DNA from: Dendrophyllia cribrosa
Lineage: Eukaryota; Cnidaria; Anthozoa; Scleractinia; Dendrophylliidae
NCBI GenBank assembly: GCA_024195265.1
Contig: JAJLRJ010000005.1
Span: forward strand, 16,629,036-16,693,035
Reading direction: 5' to 3'
Length of the DNA stretch: 64,000 nt
Below are positions 23,173 through 35,734 of the stretch, piece after piece. Positions within the stretch are counted from its first letter, which is position 1, and every line of letters begins with the position of its first letter. The notes below the pieces were generated by a model. The model worked only from the letters and a program-made list of their open reading frames with translations, searched no databases and was not told where the DNA came from. The translations under genes were made by a program, and so were the position numbers.

Positions 23173-24168
23173 GAAGCTACCAATTTTTCTGTACCCGCTT
23201 TTAATATTAAACTAGGGGTAATCGGAGCTTAGGCGAGTGCGTTCGATGTATGTAGGGGTACAGGTAGCAGTTGAGGGGGAAGGTTGTGTGGTTCGTGCGA
23301 TAGAGAAATGTTGTTACTGGATATTTGAACGTAAGGGTTGCGTACAGCGAAACCTCCATCTAACCTGTGCATCATTATGAAAAGGTTGTGAACGGTAGTG
23401 ATATTGTATGCTTCGTTTAAGTACCTGAATTTGAGGAGACAGTGGCTAGAGTGTGTGGGGCATGTGAGTAGAACTTTTTGTTTTACTACTGCAACTGATG
23501 TTTTACGGAGCTAAGCTGTTGAAGGCTGATTGGCGCTTTAATAAACCGGGTTTTTTTGTTGTTATTGTTGAAAAGCAGTTCTTCGGATAATTTTCCAGGT
23601 CATTTTTAAGAGCACCCAATCATCAACTTGTTGACAAAATGAATGAAAGTGAATATACTTTTTAAGCTTTCTAATGTGAATTCAAATTTCGCACTGAGCT
23701 TGGGCTATCCTAAGCCAGCTTTGAAAAACCTGGGTCAGGTATTGTTAAAAAGCAAACAGTTGACAACATGTTAGATGTAATCATTAATTCTATTTATTGG
23801 AAATTCCACAAGTAAACAATCACTGAAAATTACTATAAAATGAAACTGTTACTTGCAAGTCTTTTCAACTTGGGTATTAAAGACCCAACACTTCAATTCA
23901 TGCTGAACGCTGGGACACAATAAATTGTGTTTGAACAGGAACATGTATATGCTAGCGAGAAATAGCGGACAATAAAGTTATTTTTTGAATTAACAGGAAA
24001 TCACGTATAACATTCTATAGAATATGGTGACCATTTTGGAACTAAACTGAAGTGAACATGAACATTCTGAATTGGACCTCAAGAGAAACGTCTATGAGCT
24101 TAGCAAGTGTTTGTGCAGCCTTTTGAACAGCTCAAAGTACAGAATATGATATGGAACATTTAATATAG
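23173..24168. other. Gap; no gene recognised
   Basis: AT-rich sequence between the foldback element and Helentron A. The 3' terminus of Helentron A (a CTRR end with hairpin) should lie here, but I could not place it. No promoter, RNA gene or clear repeat was seen. Confidence 0.4.
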
Positions 24169-25344
24169 TCAAATAGCCTCAAGAGAAACTTCCGTGAGCT
24201 TATTAGAGGCTGTGTCATAAGTTATGCAGAAGCTAGATTCGATTTCCAGGAGATCCAAAATAAGCTCTTCCTCTGATGTTATGTCGAGGTTAATGCTGGG
24301 TACAAGTGCAGCCAGTTTATGCACGTCAGGATGAAAGAGTGTAAGTGCAAGTTTGTCATTTATGTTGCAAGTGTTCTGGAAAAGCACTTTTAAAAACCAC
24401 TGAGATTCACAGGAAGATGTTTTCATCATCATCTTGCAGGATGGACATGTTGCAATTTTTCCATCAGATTTGACTGAAACCTTCTTTTTGCATGATGCAC
24501 ACGAAAGATTTTTCGACGCGTTTTGAACGCCAATTAATTTGGCTGATATTTTGTTCTGTGTTAGTGACTCCATCTCTGTTGTGACTTGTGCCAGGTTTTG
24601 TGTAAAAGGAGGAATCTCTTTGTAAAGAAACTGCTCTGACTTTGGAGTGTTCAGATAGCGGATTCCATTGGCCTCCTTGAGTCTTAGATTTTGCAAGGCA
24701 TAAGTCTTCTGTTCTTCAAGTTTGTCACAATGTTCTTGCCACAGAACAAGTTTTATGGAAGTGGTGTGGTCAACGAGAATGACTTCTTGCTTTTTAAGAG
24801 GGTGGTCATAACGACTGTTAATTGTTTTCACTCCAGTGATGCTGGATACCTTTGCTTTAACATCAACCAATTGCTCTTTTGACACCTCCTGCAGAGATGA
24901 AAGACTTGGCAAGGAAGATGATATTGTAGCATCTTTGTAAACATATGGTAACGCCACAGGTTCCACACTTGTATTGTTTTGGATTATAATGCTCTCAACG
25001 TCGTCCTTGATGGAAGAGCGTACGTTGTGAAGTCTGACCCCTGTCTTTCCTTTATGGTACTTCTCCAACAGGGGTCTCTTTGCAGGGTTAAAGCATACTG
25101 CCCTGAGTACTTTGTCGCTTCCCTGGATACTGCAGTTGAAGTATTTTGTTGGGGAAAACGTGGCTTTCTTGACAGGAGATATGGCTTGAATGTAGCCCAA
25201 AATTTCTTGTACTTCAGAGTTCTGAGAAGCTACAAAATAGGAATAGTTAGGGTAAAGTCTTTTAATGCCAAGTGTAGACATGTTTTTATTGGAAAACAGT
25301 GTCACTCCTTTCAAAGAAACCTGACTCTGTAATATGTCTCTCAA
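24169..25344 (-). CDS. Helentron A RPA-like single-strand DNA-binding protein
   Basis: One uninterrupted frame of about 390 codons. An OB-fold region is visible mid-protein (KQEVILVDHTTSIKLVLWQ, then YALQNLRLKE and GIRYLNTP), followed by a four-cysteine zinc ribbon (CASCKKKV ... CPSCKM), the arrangement of the RPA1 C-terminal half. RPA-like genes accompany Rep-helicase genes in many Helitrons and Helentrons and presumably protect the displaced strand. It lies downstream of, and on the same strand as, the Rep-helicase. A short first exon is likely, since the homologous gene in Helentron B has one. A candidate ATG with a GTAAGT donor (MNNDTQLK) sits at about 25853, but its acceptor is weak. The frame is open although the neighbouring helicase gene is broken. 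Confidence 0.75.
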   Translation of the reverse strand: MRDILQSQVSLKGVTLFSNKNMSTLGIKRLYPNYSYFVASQNSEVQEILGYIQAISPVKKATFSPTKYFNCSIQGSDKVLRAVCFNPAKRPLLEKYHKGKTGVRLHNVRSSIKDDVESIIIQNNTSVEPVALPYVYKDATISSSLPSLSSLQEVSKEQLVDVKAKVSSITGVKTINSRYDHPLKKQEVILVDHTTSIKLVLWQEHCDKLEEQKTYALQNLRLKEANGIRYLNTPKSEQFLYKEIPPFTQNLAQVTTEMESLTQNKISAKLIGVQNASKNLSCASCKKKVSVKSDGKIATCPSCKMMMKTSSCESQWFLKVLFQNTCNINDKLALTLFHPDVHKLAALVPSINLDITSEEELILDLLEIESSFCITYDTASNKLTEVSLEAI

Positions 25345-26020
25345 GCTATGATAAACGTTTTAGTGCTTTTTTTAGTGTTCGTATGAGTGTTTTGTATTGT
25401 ATTTTTAATAATGCCAAATACTCAAAGCTTAAAGTAATGTACACTGGGGCAACTTTTTTGAAAACACTATGCAAGACAGTAATTTCCCTCTGCGAAAAGG
25501 GAATCAGAGCAATATACTTGTAACTGTAGAGAGTATTTTAACATCTTGAGACTTTCAAACTTGTAGGTTATTACAATGACTCTGACAAATGGGTTAAAAC
25601 AACAAAGAACAAAATGTACATTTTCTCTTGACAAAATGGCAAAAAAAAAAACACAAACAAACAACAATTTATTAGTGGCATCTTTAAGAACTCCTAACGA
25701 GTTTCATTTGAGTTGTTACAATTGTGGATATTTGCACAAACTTCCAAGCCAGAACCATTTAACTGTGGGCATTAAAAGGAAGAACCTTAAAGTACAGCTA
25801 GTGGTGTATTAAATTGAGCATACTTACATTTCAACTGTGTGTCGTTATTCATCTGGCTGTTGGTGGCTTCTCCTGATAAAAGAAAAGATTCAGGTTATTG
25901 CTTAGAGCTTTGTTCTTTATTTTTATTGACACATTTAGCTTGCTGTCTGTTCTTTACCAGGAATAATTAAAACAGTTGTTACGGTGTTTGCAGAAAATTA
26001 ATACCAGATTGATTTTCCTA

Positions 26021-29000
26021 TCAGATTCTTTTATGATAAGTTTGTTTTGCAAGTTCATCTAGTCGCTTCTCCTCTTCATCTCTAAATTTCAAATGTTTTG
26101 ATTTTTTGAGGCTAGTAAGCCTTTCAAAAGTCATTGGTTCGATAACACATGAGGAAAGTGTTTTTACTTGGCTTATCGCCACATATGAAATTCCAGCAGT
26201 TTTTTCTGTTTTCCCAATGTCATTTGAAAGGGTTAAACCTTGGCTTTTGTGAATTGTGATTGCCCAAGCAAGTTTTAGAGGTAGTTGTTGTCTTTCATGG
26301 AGACCATCTAATGTGTTGGAAGTTATTGCAATATGGCATATAGGTACAGAACCTGGATTGTTATTACTAACAGATGGACCTGTATAGTCATGAAATTGTA
26401 CAATGACAGCAATGGGTAAGTCTGGGGGTTGCTGATTGTTAGCATAAATGAAGTCAAGTACTACACCAGTTGCACCATTGCAAAGCCCAACATCTGTCCA
26501 TAAATTCATTGTTAGCATAATGTGAGCTCCTTTGGCAAGGAAAATGACTGGCTCCAAACCTGACATGTCTTCAGGGGAGATTTTTTTAGCAGCAGGACTG
26601 GAATGTACAGCATTTATTCTTGCTATGGGTTGCTGGAGTTCTGATAACTTTTGAAAGTTGTAATTTGCAACGTCGTCATTGCTGTAGTATAGTCTTATAG
26701 CATCTTTAAAGTCAGTTATGTTGTTCACTTTTGATGGTTGACGAGTTAACAGGAGGTTCCAGTCATCCTGATTGCAATCTCCTGTACGCAAGCGCATGAG
26801 TAAATCTCTAAAGTTCACTTGTTCTGGGCTATAGCCTTGTACTCTCTGGTTTATTGTTAGTTTAACTACAGTGTCAAACATTAAGTAAGCTAAATGACCT
26901 TGTTCTTGTAGAGATGTTGAGGGCTTTGAATGATAAAGTGGCTTGTCGCCGACAGGTGGTAATTGGCCTGGATCACCAACTAAAATTATTGATTTCCCGC
27001 CAAAGAGTTCATCAGTTAAACCAGTAGCTTGTCTGCAGCGCTTATCAATCCAGCCAAGCATTGATTGTCCTAACATACTGTATTCATCAATTAGAATATA
27101 ACTGATATCTTTCAAAAAGCTTTGAAGTCTAACAAGGCTTTGTCCGGTTAACTCTTTGTTTCCTTTCGAACCAACAGGAAGTTTTAACAATGAATGAATA
27201 GTGCACCCACGTATATTGTAAGAAGCCTTGCCAGTTGTGGCAGTTATTGCACATGAATGTTGAAGAAAGTTTCTAATGGCATGAATGAGGTAGCTTTTTC
27301 CTGTACCACCAACACCTATTAAAATAACTAATAATGGCTCCTTAGGACAAGGTTGTGATGAATGTGTTCTAATGATATCATATGCATGCTTTTGCATATC
27401 ATTTAAAGTATTGACATCAACATTTTGTCTTGCATTTGTAAGTTCTGGATTTAATACATCTTTGTTCTTTTTTATTCACGAAGACATTTCCTTTATTTGA
27501 CTATCTTGATATTTAAAATTGTCATTTTGCCAGTCACAAGGAGGAGTAAGAGATTTGTCTAGATCATTGTTTGTAACAAAGGATTCAGGAATACGATCAG
27601 CTAAAATCATCCACTCTTCACGCTGTGGGAGCTCTTGAGGGGTATGTTCAAAATCTGTGTCATCTTCTGAATAAGTTTGAACAGTGTGTAAGCTTTCACA
27701 CCAGTCAGGCACATGTTGTTGAGCATATGATGTTTGTTGGAAATCTTTCCATTTGGTGATGTAAATTTCTTCCAAGATTGGTTCATCATCCCATGCATTC
27801 TCTTGTGTTGTGTGCCAGGGTTTATATCTAAGAAGCTGGTATTTACAGTAAAGGGGGAAATTAGGCCCTTTATTGTTGGGCGAGTATACTGGAAAAAATC
27901 TGGGAATAATATTGTCTGGCTGTGCCACAAGTTTACTGTTTACAAGTTTGTACTTTGTGGCAAAAGTAACAAAATTTAAACGCATTATATCTGGGTAAAT
28001 TTCAGCATACTTTGCACGGTTAGCATAAATATCAAGTAATGAATCACTTGTCACGACATCTCCTTCAGCAGAGTTTGTTTTGATTTTGCGCGAACCATTT
28101 AAACTAATGGGTACCACATTGAATGATGAGCTCACCAGCTTTGAGGAAAAAAGATGGTGCATAGTTTCTTGTGCTGAAAAGTCTCTTTGTGCAAGTGACT
28201 TCATAATTACTTTTTTAATAAGTTTTGTTGGACTGGTATTAGTATTACAACTATGAATGACAGCATTAAATGCTGTTTTGATAACAGGTGAACGTGGTTC
28301 ACCTTTTGATGCATATTTGGCAAGATATTCAACACATGCATGGTAATCAATTACTGCCTGAATATCGCAATTCGCCCTCCACCCTTGTAGTTGAAGACGC
28401 TGATGATTATTAAGCCTGGGGTCATTCCTCTTGGTTACTATTTTTGCTTTATATACAGTTTTCTCACTCTTTGAATGGATGGGTTCAAATTCAAGTTTTG
28501 TCTTAATGCAAGATTCAAATGGAAAGTTAAATCTACACTTAAGTTCTGAATCATTTTGTTTCTTTCTAAGACAGTAGTTTGAACTACAACGAGTGTGTCT
28601 TTGAACCATATTTAATAAATCCACATAATCATCATCAGAGTTCTGGATGTCTTTGTGACGTCTCTGACAAGGATGGACTGAAGGTTTTATCCAAGAACCA
28701 CTATCTGGTGGATCTGGATTGTAAGTGGATAGTAACCAGTCTACATATTGACAAACTTGTTCTGAAGCTTTTTTACCATCAAGTACCTGTTGACTGAGTT
28801 TTGGCACATCTGTTGGCTCAGCATGATCAAGTGATAGTTCAGCCAAGTAGCCTTGAAGAGCTACTTGTGATAGTGTACACAGCCCTGGATCGTTTTTTAG
28901 TTTAGCAACACCATGACAGTGAATGCTACCTCTGGCCTGGTATTCAAACCTATACCAGTGCCACTTGGCATCTAGCGAATGATATAGCCAATGCTTAATA

Positions 29001-31474
29001 AAGCTTTCCAACCGCTGAGTGAAAAACCAGTCAGTGATGTGGGGGTTGTTAATCACATTTTCGCGGCGGTTTTCAACTGTGGGATCAGTATTATCACTTT
29101 TAAAGAGTGCATGTAATTCAGGCCAATGCAGGTCAGCTGATGAAAATGTAAAGAAGAATGTTGGGGGCCCAGCATGGGTGATTATTGCCTTTAAATCCTC
29201 TTTAGCTTTTTGCCAATAAGCACTTGATCCTGTTATGTTTCTGAGATAGCGTGATATCTTGGAAAGAAAAACACTACTATTGACATTAGTTGCCATTTGT
29301 TGCAAGTCTTCTGTTGTAAGATGTGCCTCTCCTGGATTCTGTTTCAGAAAAATTCCAGTTTGCTGTAATATTCTTTTTCGTTGAATCATATTCAAAGCCC
29401 AGTAAGCAAACCTAGGGTGGGAAGCGAAGCGGTACAACCATGTACCATTTTCCTTTTCTGCATATTTTAGAAGGTGTTTGATTCTTTCGCCAAACTGCAC
29501 ATCACGGTTAACAGATGGGTTTGTCGGATCACCCTTGCCATCTGGAAATAATGTTGGGAAAGCCATTGTTGCTAGAAATGGAGTAAGGTACTCATTCATT
29601 GGCTCATTATCTACTGTTGGCCAAGCAATGTGTTGATTATCAATGCTAGATAACTTTTGTTGAATAGCATCAATTTCTTGCTGCTGGCATTGAGGAATTG
29701 GAAGAAAGGTGTTCATTTGTGTTCCTTCATTATAAACAATTTCTTCCTCATTTTGAGGGCCAAAATTAAGGTCAGAAGATTCACTAACATCATTTTCCCT
29801 TTCAATTGAAATCAGGTCATTTGGTATACCATTTTCGGGCAAAGACTCTAAACACTGTTGGTTGAGATGTACATCTTAATGCGGATTGTTATTTATAAGC
29901 CAAGTCAAAGCATTTTGTACCATATGTCTCCTAACTGATACATCTTTAAAGGTGTTATCTTTGCCTTTCATCTTAATAACAATAAGTGATATTTCTTTTG
30001 GATATCTTGGCAAAGAGGTAGCCAATTCCTGTACGTGTTGAGGCAAATTAATGAAGTGGCCTGAATAACCTCTCTGTCCACCTGGTTTTATGTAAACTCG
30101 CATTATGGGAAGTGCACGTGCAATGAGCATCTCTTCCATTTGAGTGAGTCCTTGAAGTTGGGAAGGTACTGCAGAAGGAACCATGTAATTTTGTTTTGAA
30201 AATTTTTTGGGGTGTTTTTTGTCACGGTTGCATCTTACACACTGGTATTCAGAATCTTTTTGACTACGCGAGGAAGACTTAAGAGGCCATGCTTCAAGAC
30301 ACACTGTGCACTGCTTGATGTTGTACTCATTGGAATCATGAAAACAGTCAATGTTGTTAAACATGTGTTTATCCTCAGTAATTGGTATCAAAGAATCAGA
30401 CTGTTTGTTTACACAGTGGCCAATAATTATTGATTCAAGAGTCTCTTGACTTTTCTTTCCACTTTCTGCAAGATTTTGTTTAGTAACATTTTGTGTTTTT
30501 TTTTATTTTGTTTTCAATTCTTGGTTAGTTATCCCTGCAGTTCTCATTGTGCCATGTGCATTTTCTTGAGCTCTTTCTTGGCTAATATTATATTTTTGGT
30601 TTGCTAGTCGTTTTTGCCTTTCCTCATCTGTTTCTAAAGATTTTATTTTTTCATAAGCTTTTCTTCTTTTGGCAAGTCTTGTTTGTTTTTGATCATCAGT
30701 TTCAATAGCATTTGTTCTTTTGGCAAGTCTTGTCTCTTTTTGATCATCAGTTTCTAATAGCTTTCTCTTTAGATATGTTAATTTGCTTTTGTTTTTACCT
30801 GTCTTGTCTGGCACTGAAGAAACATAGTGTAGCTCATTAATATACCCAATAAATATTGTCTTTGGTTGCTCTTGACATAAAACAGGAGTGATAACAGTAC
30901 CATCTGGTTTATTGATATCAGACTCAGTGATATGAATAATACAGTTAAAAGCATTGGACACTGCCTGGATTATGATATTGTCACACCATGTGCCTGATGT
31001 TGACATTTGCTGAATATAGCTTTGCCAGTTATTATCTGAAATACTTTCAATAAAATATTCTGGATGATTATTTAGGTGTTGAATTCCAGCTTTTCTAATT
31101 TCAAAGTGAAAGTCTGCAGTTTTGTAGAATTGATGAGAAACAGACTTAAAAAAGCAATCACCATTCCCACCAACATCATATGGCACTAAGCTTAACCTTG
31201 CAAATCTATCATTTAAGCAAGCCCAACCTGACTTACAACTGGAATTTTTTGAAAGCATACCTCCTCTCAATGTTGAGCCACTGTCAGAAATATCACGATG
31301 TCTAACAACTGATTTTGTTTCTGTAATTGAGCTGTATACATTACTGTAACTGCAGTTATTCGGATTTCTCGATTTACACTTGTAAGCCATCACGAAGGAC
31401 ACATATTTGAAATAGCAATGTTCAGTGTTATACCAGAGGAACCAGTACTTGTAATTCTTACACAAACGGTTCAT
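26021..31474 (-). pseudogene. Helentron A OTU protease/Rep/PIF1-helicase gene, three nonsense codons
   Basis: One continuous minus-strand frame interrupted only at TAA 30505-30503, TAA 29878-29876 and TGA 27478-27476; no frameshift was needed. Domains in order: OTU cysteine protease (GGNGDCFF, with partner His in ELHYVSS), basic repeats of the form ETDDQKxTRLAKR, a Cys-rich segment ([10 protein letters not shown] ... CVRCNRDKK), and the Rep domain with HUH motif [10 protein letters not shown] and tyrosine region [14 protein letters not shown]. Last is a PIF1-type helicase with Walker A GVGGTGKS and Walker B ILIDEYSMLG. This is the rolling-circle transposase of a Helentron. Compared with copy B, two stops replace Lys-like codons and one replaces Trp, and a small in-frame deletion lies near LTLSNDIGK. 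The element is recent but probably inactive. Confidence 0.85.
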
Positions 31475-31512
31475 AGAAGAGGTGCAAGGAAGACTATTTA
31501 AAACGCAACATT

Positions 31513-32136
31513 TTAACCTGTGTCTTGTGGTTCTTTTTTTTTTAACTTTCTTAGGACTCTACTAACAGGAATTCGGGAGGGTTCCCTATCCCTTATTCTT
31601 CTGTGCCTCCTATGTTTAGTGACTTTACATTTGTCGCGGCGAGATTCTTTACAGACGTCGGCATTTAAGCTTAATGGTTGACTTACATTACACCTCTCAA
31701 TTTCACACTTTTCAAGGGAATCATTTATCAAAGCCTTAAGTGGAATGTGTGTGCGACTCCCCTCATTAACTTTTTCAGTATTTTGGTTTAGTTTGTTGAT
31801 TTCAGTGACTTGAGTGGCGCTACGTGTTTGTCCGGTGCCGTAAATATCACAAGTTATGATGAAATGGCGCCGCCGAGTTTCACATCTCGGTAGATTTACT
31901 TTGTGATTCACTTTGTGGCACAACAGCCGCCGAGCTACACAAGTCGGTAGATTTACTTTGTGGCACAACGGCCGCCGAGCTACACAACTCGGTAGATTTA
32001 CTTTGTGGCACAACGGCCGCCGAGCTACACAACTCGGTAGATTTACTTTGTGGCACAACGGCCGCCGAGCTAAACAACCCGGTTTGATGCAGGCGCCAGG
32101 AGTCGCACACATTTTCCAAAGACAGTGACGAACCAT
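31513..32136 (-). other. Open frame upstream of Helentron A, carrying in-frame 15-residue repeats
   Basis: A 207-codon frame on the minus strand, upstream of the OTU gene and in a different reading frame. Its N-terminal part is made by the 45-bp tandem repeat, giving repeated 15-residue units such as CVARRPLCHKVNLPS. The C-terminal part is basic (HRRHRRIRDREPSR). A good splice donor on the minus strand (TCG then GTAAGTAAAA) lies at about 32178. It may be leader sequence or a spliced 5' exon of Helentron A; no known domain was seen. Confidence 0.35.
31892..32085. repeat. 45-bp tandem repeat, about four copies
   Basis: The unit begins GGTAGATTTACTTTGTGGCA and continues CAACGGCCGCCGAGC. Copies start at 31946, 31991 and 32036, with a degenerate copy at 31891. 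The period is a multiple of three, so it stays open on both strands. Confidence 0.9.
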
Positions 32137-32176
32137 GCTTAATCCAAAGTAAAATTTTACTGAGCGTGTTTTACTT

Positions 32177-32243
32177 ACCGACTTCAGTAGACTTCAGCAA
32201 TCTTTTGAAGACCGACTTCAGTAGACTTCAGCAATCTTTGGAA
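32177..32243. repeat. 34-bp tandem duplication
   Basis: ACCGACTTCAGTAGACTTCA then GCAATCTTTTGAAG occurs twice in a row, 32177-32210 and 32211-32243, differing by one base or so. A third partial copy (TTCAGCAAATCTTTTGAAGG) follows. Confidence 0.9.
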
Positions 32244-32568
32244 GGATTCAGCAAATCTTTTGAAGGATGCATGAGATGTGAAGAAACTCGCCACGTGAGT
32301 TAGTTCGTCAAAGTGAGGCAAAACGTAAGCAAGCGCCTCAAAGCGAGGCAAATGTGTGTCGACGAACCGACCGACGAACCAAAGAAATCTCGAAAAAACC
32401 TCCCTTATCAGTTGCACAGGACACTCAATAATGCACAAATTAGGGGTTGCGTTCTCGTACCTCGAACGCAATTAATTGATTCCAGATCAAACCATCAAAC
32501 CCACACTAGTCTAATACTTCCCAAACCGTGAATTATTTCTATTACATTGGGTTATTCCAGAAAGAATC

Positions 32569-32605
32569 TACCCCCCCCCCCCCCCCCCCCCCCCACACAC
32601 ACCGA
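32569..32605. repeat. Poly-C tract followed by (CA)n
   Basis: More than 20 consecutive C followed by ACACACAC. Such runs are hard to sequence, so the exact length is uncertain. The flanking 32260-33000 holds nothing recognisable. Confidence 0.9.
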
Positions 32606-33169
32606 CGGATGGCAAGATCGTTTGACCCCTCCTCCTGCCTGGATTTCCAATAAATTTTTGGAAGCCCTAAATTGACAAGTAATGAAAAAAATAAATGTAA
32701 TCGGATTCAGGAGATTCTGCTTTTATAATGTCAAGAGATGATTCGCATAATGTTTTCGCGAATCAAAAAATCTTGAAAGCAAACTTTATTTCAGAAAGCG
32801 CTATTTAACTTAATTATATTTTACTAGCGTGCCTTTACCGTGATTATTGGCTTCACGAAGAAAACATTCGAACAATTCTAACCCCATTTTGCCTTTACAC
32901 AGGTAAAAGGACAACGAATTCTCTCAGTTGAAACAAAAGTTTTATACAAATATCTATTAGTTTAGTCTCAAGAGCAAAACGCGTTAAATTATCGGATCGA
33001 GGAAACTGTCGGCAACGCAAGCAAATTTGTTCAGCACATGTCGAATAATTTCTCGTGCGGCCGAGTTTTCTAAATATTTCTCAAAAACCACTGATAACGC
33101 AATCAAACAGTCTATGAAATGTTTCTTACAAAGTAAATGGACATTTAAAAATGTTATTTTATTAACCGT

Positions 33170-33311
33170 AGTTTCCCAGGAATGCTTGAAAATTCTTAGT
33201 AAAGTCTGCCGCTTCGCGATTCAGGGAAGACATGTCCCGCTTTGTAATAAATGGATGCCGATCCTCACAGGAAGATTCCATCGCTTTCAGCTCTCTAACC
33301 GCCACTTCAAA
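33170..33311 (-). other. Possible terminal exon of an unknown gene
   Basis: On the minus strand, after a pyrimidine-rich acceptor ending TTTGAAG, a frame of about 47 codons contains VRELKAMESSCEDRHPFITK and NREAADFTKNFQAFLGNYG before TAA. Its composition is more protein-like than the opposite-strand frame over the same bases. No partner exon was confirmed upstream. A weak candidate lies near 33830-33900 ending at a GTGAGA donor. The family was not recognised. Confidence 0.25.
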
Positions 33312-34015
33312 GGTATACAAATCGTCTTAAGGACTTTTTCTTTCCATTTCAAAGTCTTAAAAGGCGTGTTTACAATGTGGTAATGGAAAGTGAACGTCTG
33401 AAAAATTGAAGTGTAGAGTACAGAAGCGGTCATATTTGTTTGTAATTTGAAAGTCTTCTCCGAGTGACAAACCGGTTCTCTCTAGTTCCCCCTAAAACCC
33501 AGACATGTGCTCAGTAAACGGATTCTGATTGGTCATTTTAACCTTCCTGAAGCCTTTTACAACAATAGGAGACAAAAATAACTTTCTACGGGAGGCAGGG
33601 GCGAGTTCGCGTACACTAAAATATGCGTGCATAAATTTGCATGCAAAATCGTGACAAAAAAAAGAAAAAAAGGTCATTTTATAACTCATGCCGCTACGCA
33701 CATGAGTAACAAGAAAAACGGAGCCGGAACCTTACCTCATGCCGCTTCGCGCATGAGTAATAAAAGAAAGTTTACAGTGTCCAAGAAATGAGCGCTCTCA
33801 CCGACTCTCCCTTCGTTTTCACAGAAAGATTCGGCGAATTCTTGTCGATAGTGGGCGACCAGGTGCGTTTCGTGCGTTTACTCCAGAAGGTTTCGTCGCC
33901 TTATTTTTTTTGCTTGAAAAAGTCAACAACTGTGGTGCACTAAGGGTTCCGAGCTGGCACTTCTGACACCATGTAACGTTCCTAATCGCTAGGTCCAGCG
34001 TAGAGAGTGCAACAG

Positions 34016-34765
34016 TTGCAAAGACTACTATCGATTATTACTTGAAGAAAACAACACTGATTCGCCAACTGCATTTAAAAGTTGGGCGAAGACTAATGAC
34101 GGAATAGCGAAGAACTGGGAAAAGAGCACGAATATTATATACAAAACAACTTCAGATAACAAGCTTAGACAATTCTCTTTCAAACTATTGCACCGAATTC
34201 TGGTTACCAATAAAGAGCTAAAACGCTATGGAATTACAAATGATGATAGCTGTTTTGAATATCATGAGTCAGACTCTATAGAACCTACCTTCTTGGAATG
34301 TAGCTCAACTCGAAAGTTGTATGATGGAATTTTAAATTAGTTTAACATGAAGCATAACATCAACATCGACCCTACTTTGGAGCAAATAATGTTAAACGTT
34401 TGCCATCTGCCACCAGAGTCAGGTCCTCGTTTAAATAGAAAAATCTCTTTACTCCTGCAGCACGTGAAACATTATATCTACGCAAGTAGGTTCTTAAAAA
34501 GAAAACTCGACCTAGACGAATGCATCTCTAAACTAAAAGTAACATGGAAAATCAATAAAGCAGCCTAATCTGATCTGGATACGTTTCCTTTTAACTTCAC
34601 CTTTCAAATTGAAACAACTGTCACCTAATTATTATTGTTATAATTATTACCAGTATATTGTGATAGTATCATCTCTACTACATGTACTTTTTTTCTTTTA
34701 TACAGCAGCTTTATGTAACTTGAAATGTAAAATTTTTTTTGTCAATAAAGGTGTTATAAAAAAAA
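34016..34765 (+). mobile_element. 5'-truncated LINE (zinc-finger/RT C-terminus) with target-site duplication
   Basis: The body encodes the end of a LINE ORF2: KLRQFSFKLLHRILVTNKEL and DSCFEYHESDSIEPTFLECS resemble the zf-RVT region of L1/Tx1-type elements. After an in-frame TAG at 34338, MLNVCHLPPESGPRLNRKIS runs to TAA at 34568. AATAAAGGTGTTATAAAAAA ends the element. It is flanked by a 16-bp duplication with one mismatch: GTAGAGAGTGCAACAG (34000-34015) and GTAGAGAGTACAACAG (34766-34781). That fixes both ends and shows target-primed insertion with 5' truncation. Confidence 0.85.
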
Positions 34766-35151
34766 GTAGAGAGTACAACAGAAGTTAATCAACTACAAGT
34801 TACAAGGAAAATTCGTGACTGATTTTTAACGTTATTTGAACCATCTCGGTTCCAGGACCTTTGTAGAAGTCACAATTGAAATCATAGTTCAATCAATATC
34901 GTCACAGTGGCCACTGTTTATTTCGCTTCTCAACAAGTGACAAAAGATAGTGATATATGTCAATTTCGGCAATTTGCATATTATCGTTCAAATTAGCATA
35001 AATTTTTTTCGTTATGTGAAATCATACTAGTATATTATGATTTTAATTACCATAGATTGGTTGAATTGAGTAATGTGGTGAGAGTTGAGTGATCTGGTCG
35101 AAAGTCGAATTGCGTTTTTGCTAACAGATTATTTGAATTCATGTAACTCGA

Positions 35152-35190
35152 TCAATAGACCTTATTCGCTTGGGCGTAATGTTTACCCAA
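35152..35190 (+). repeat. Inverted repeat partner of 46172-46210
   Basis: AATAGACCTTATTCGCTTGG then GCGTA.TGTTTACCCA is repeated in opposite orientation at 46172-46210 with only one or two differences. The two copies bracket the LINE halves and Helentron B. Confidence 0.8.
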
Positions 35191-35214
35191 CACAAACCTC
35201 TTGGGAGTTAAATT

Positions 35215-35349
35215 CTTTGTCTGAGCCACATCCATATTAATGTATCTTCTCAAGCGTTAATGGAAATGACCATATGTCAGACTATTGCCCCATTATTTGC
35301 GGTGTCCCACAGGGATCGATCTTGGGACCTCTATTGTTCTTAGTTTATA
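35215..35349 (+). mobile_element. LINE reverse transcriptase fragment, left half
   Basis: The plus strand encodes VNGNDHMSDYCPIICGVPQG then SILGPLLFLVY, the core RT motif of CR1/L2/jockey-type LINEs. The frame stops abruptly at 35349. Its direct continuation (INDLP) is at 45088, on the far side of Helentron B. Confidence 0.85.
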
Positions 35350-35734
35350 CTAGTTGTGCCTTTCGGCAAGTGCCAACGAGGCAAAATCGTTTAATGTCTT
35401 TGGAATGTGTGAAAGTTTGACACACGGGTGAAATCTATACTTTAAATAAAAGTAGGAAAGGGAAGAGTGTAAAACAACTGTGACAAGAGGCTTTGGACAA
35501 GAGGCCACAATTTGTATCATGTTTTTGAAATGTGGAATGTTGAGGGAGTATTACTCATGTTGGAAGTTATATCTTGTGATATTGAAGTGTTTCCATAGGT
35601 TAACTGGTTGTTCTAGTATTGTTTGAATAAGTGTGCACATAAATTTTCGTTTTGTTTTTATTCAACCCAAAAAGGTTAATGTAACAACATAATTATTAAG
35701 GGATGATCTATACAAATTCCAATGGAACAAACTT

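Noticed and set aside
26021..27397. Host PIF1 helicase gene
   Set aside because: It is in frame with Rep and OTU domains and flanked by an RPA-like gene, so it belongs to the transposon.
33027..33383. 118-codon plus-strand frame starting MFSTCRIISRAAEF
   Set aside because: Its composition is not protein-like and it overlaps a more plausible minus-strand exon; no splice or promoter support.
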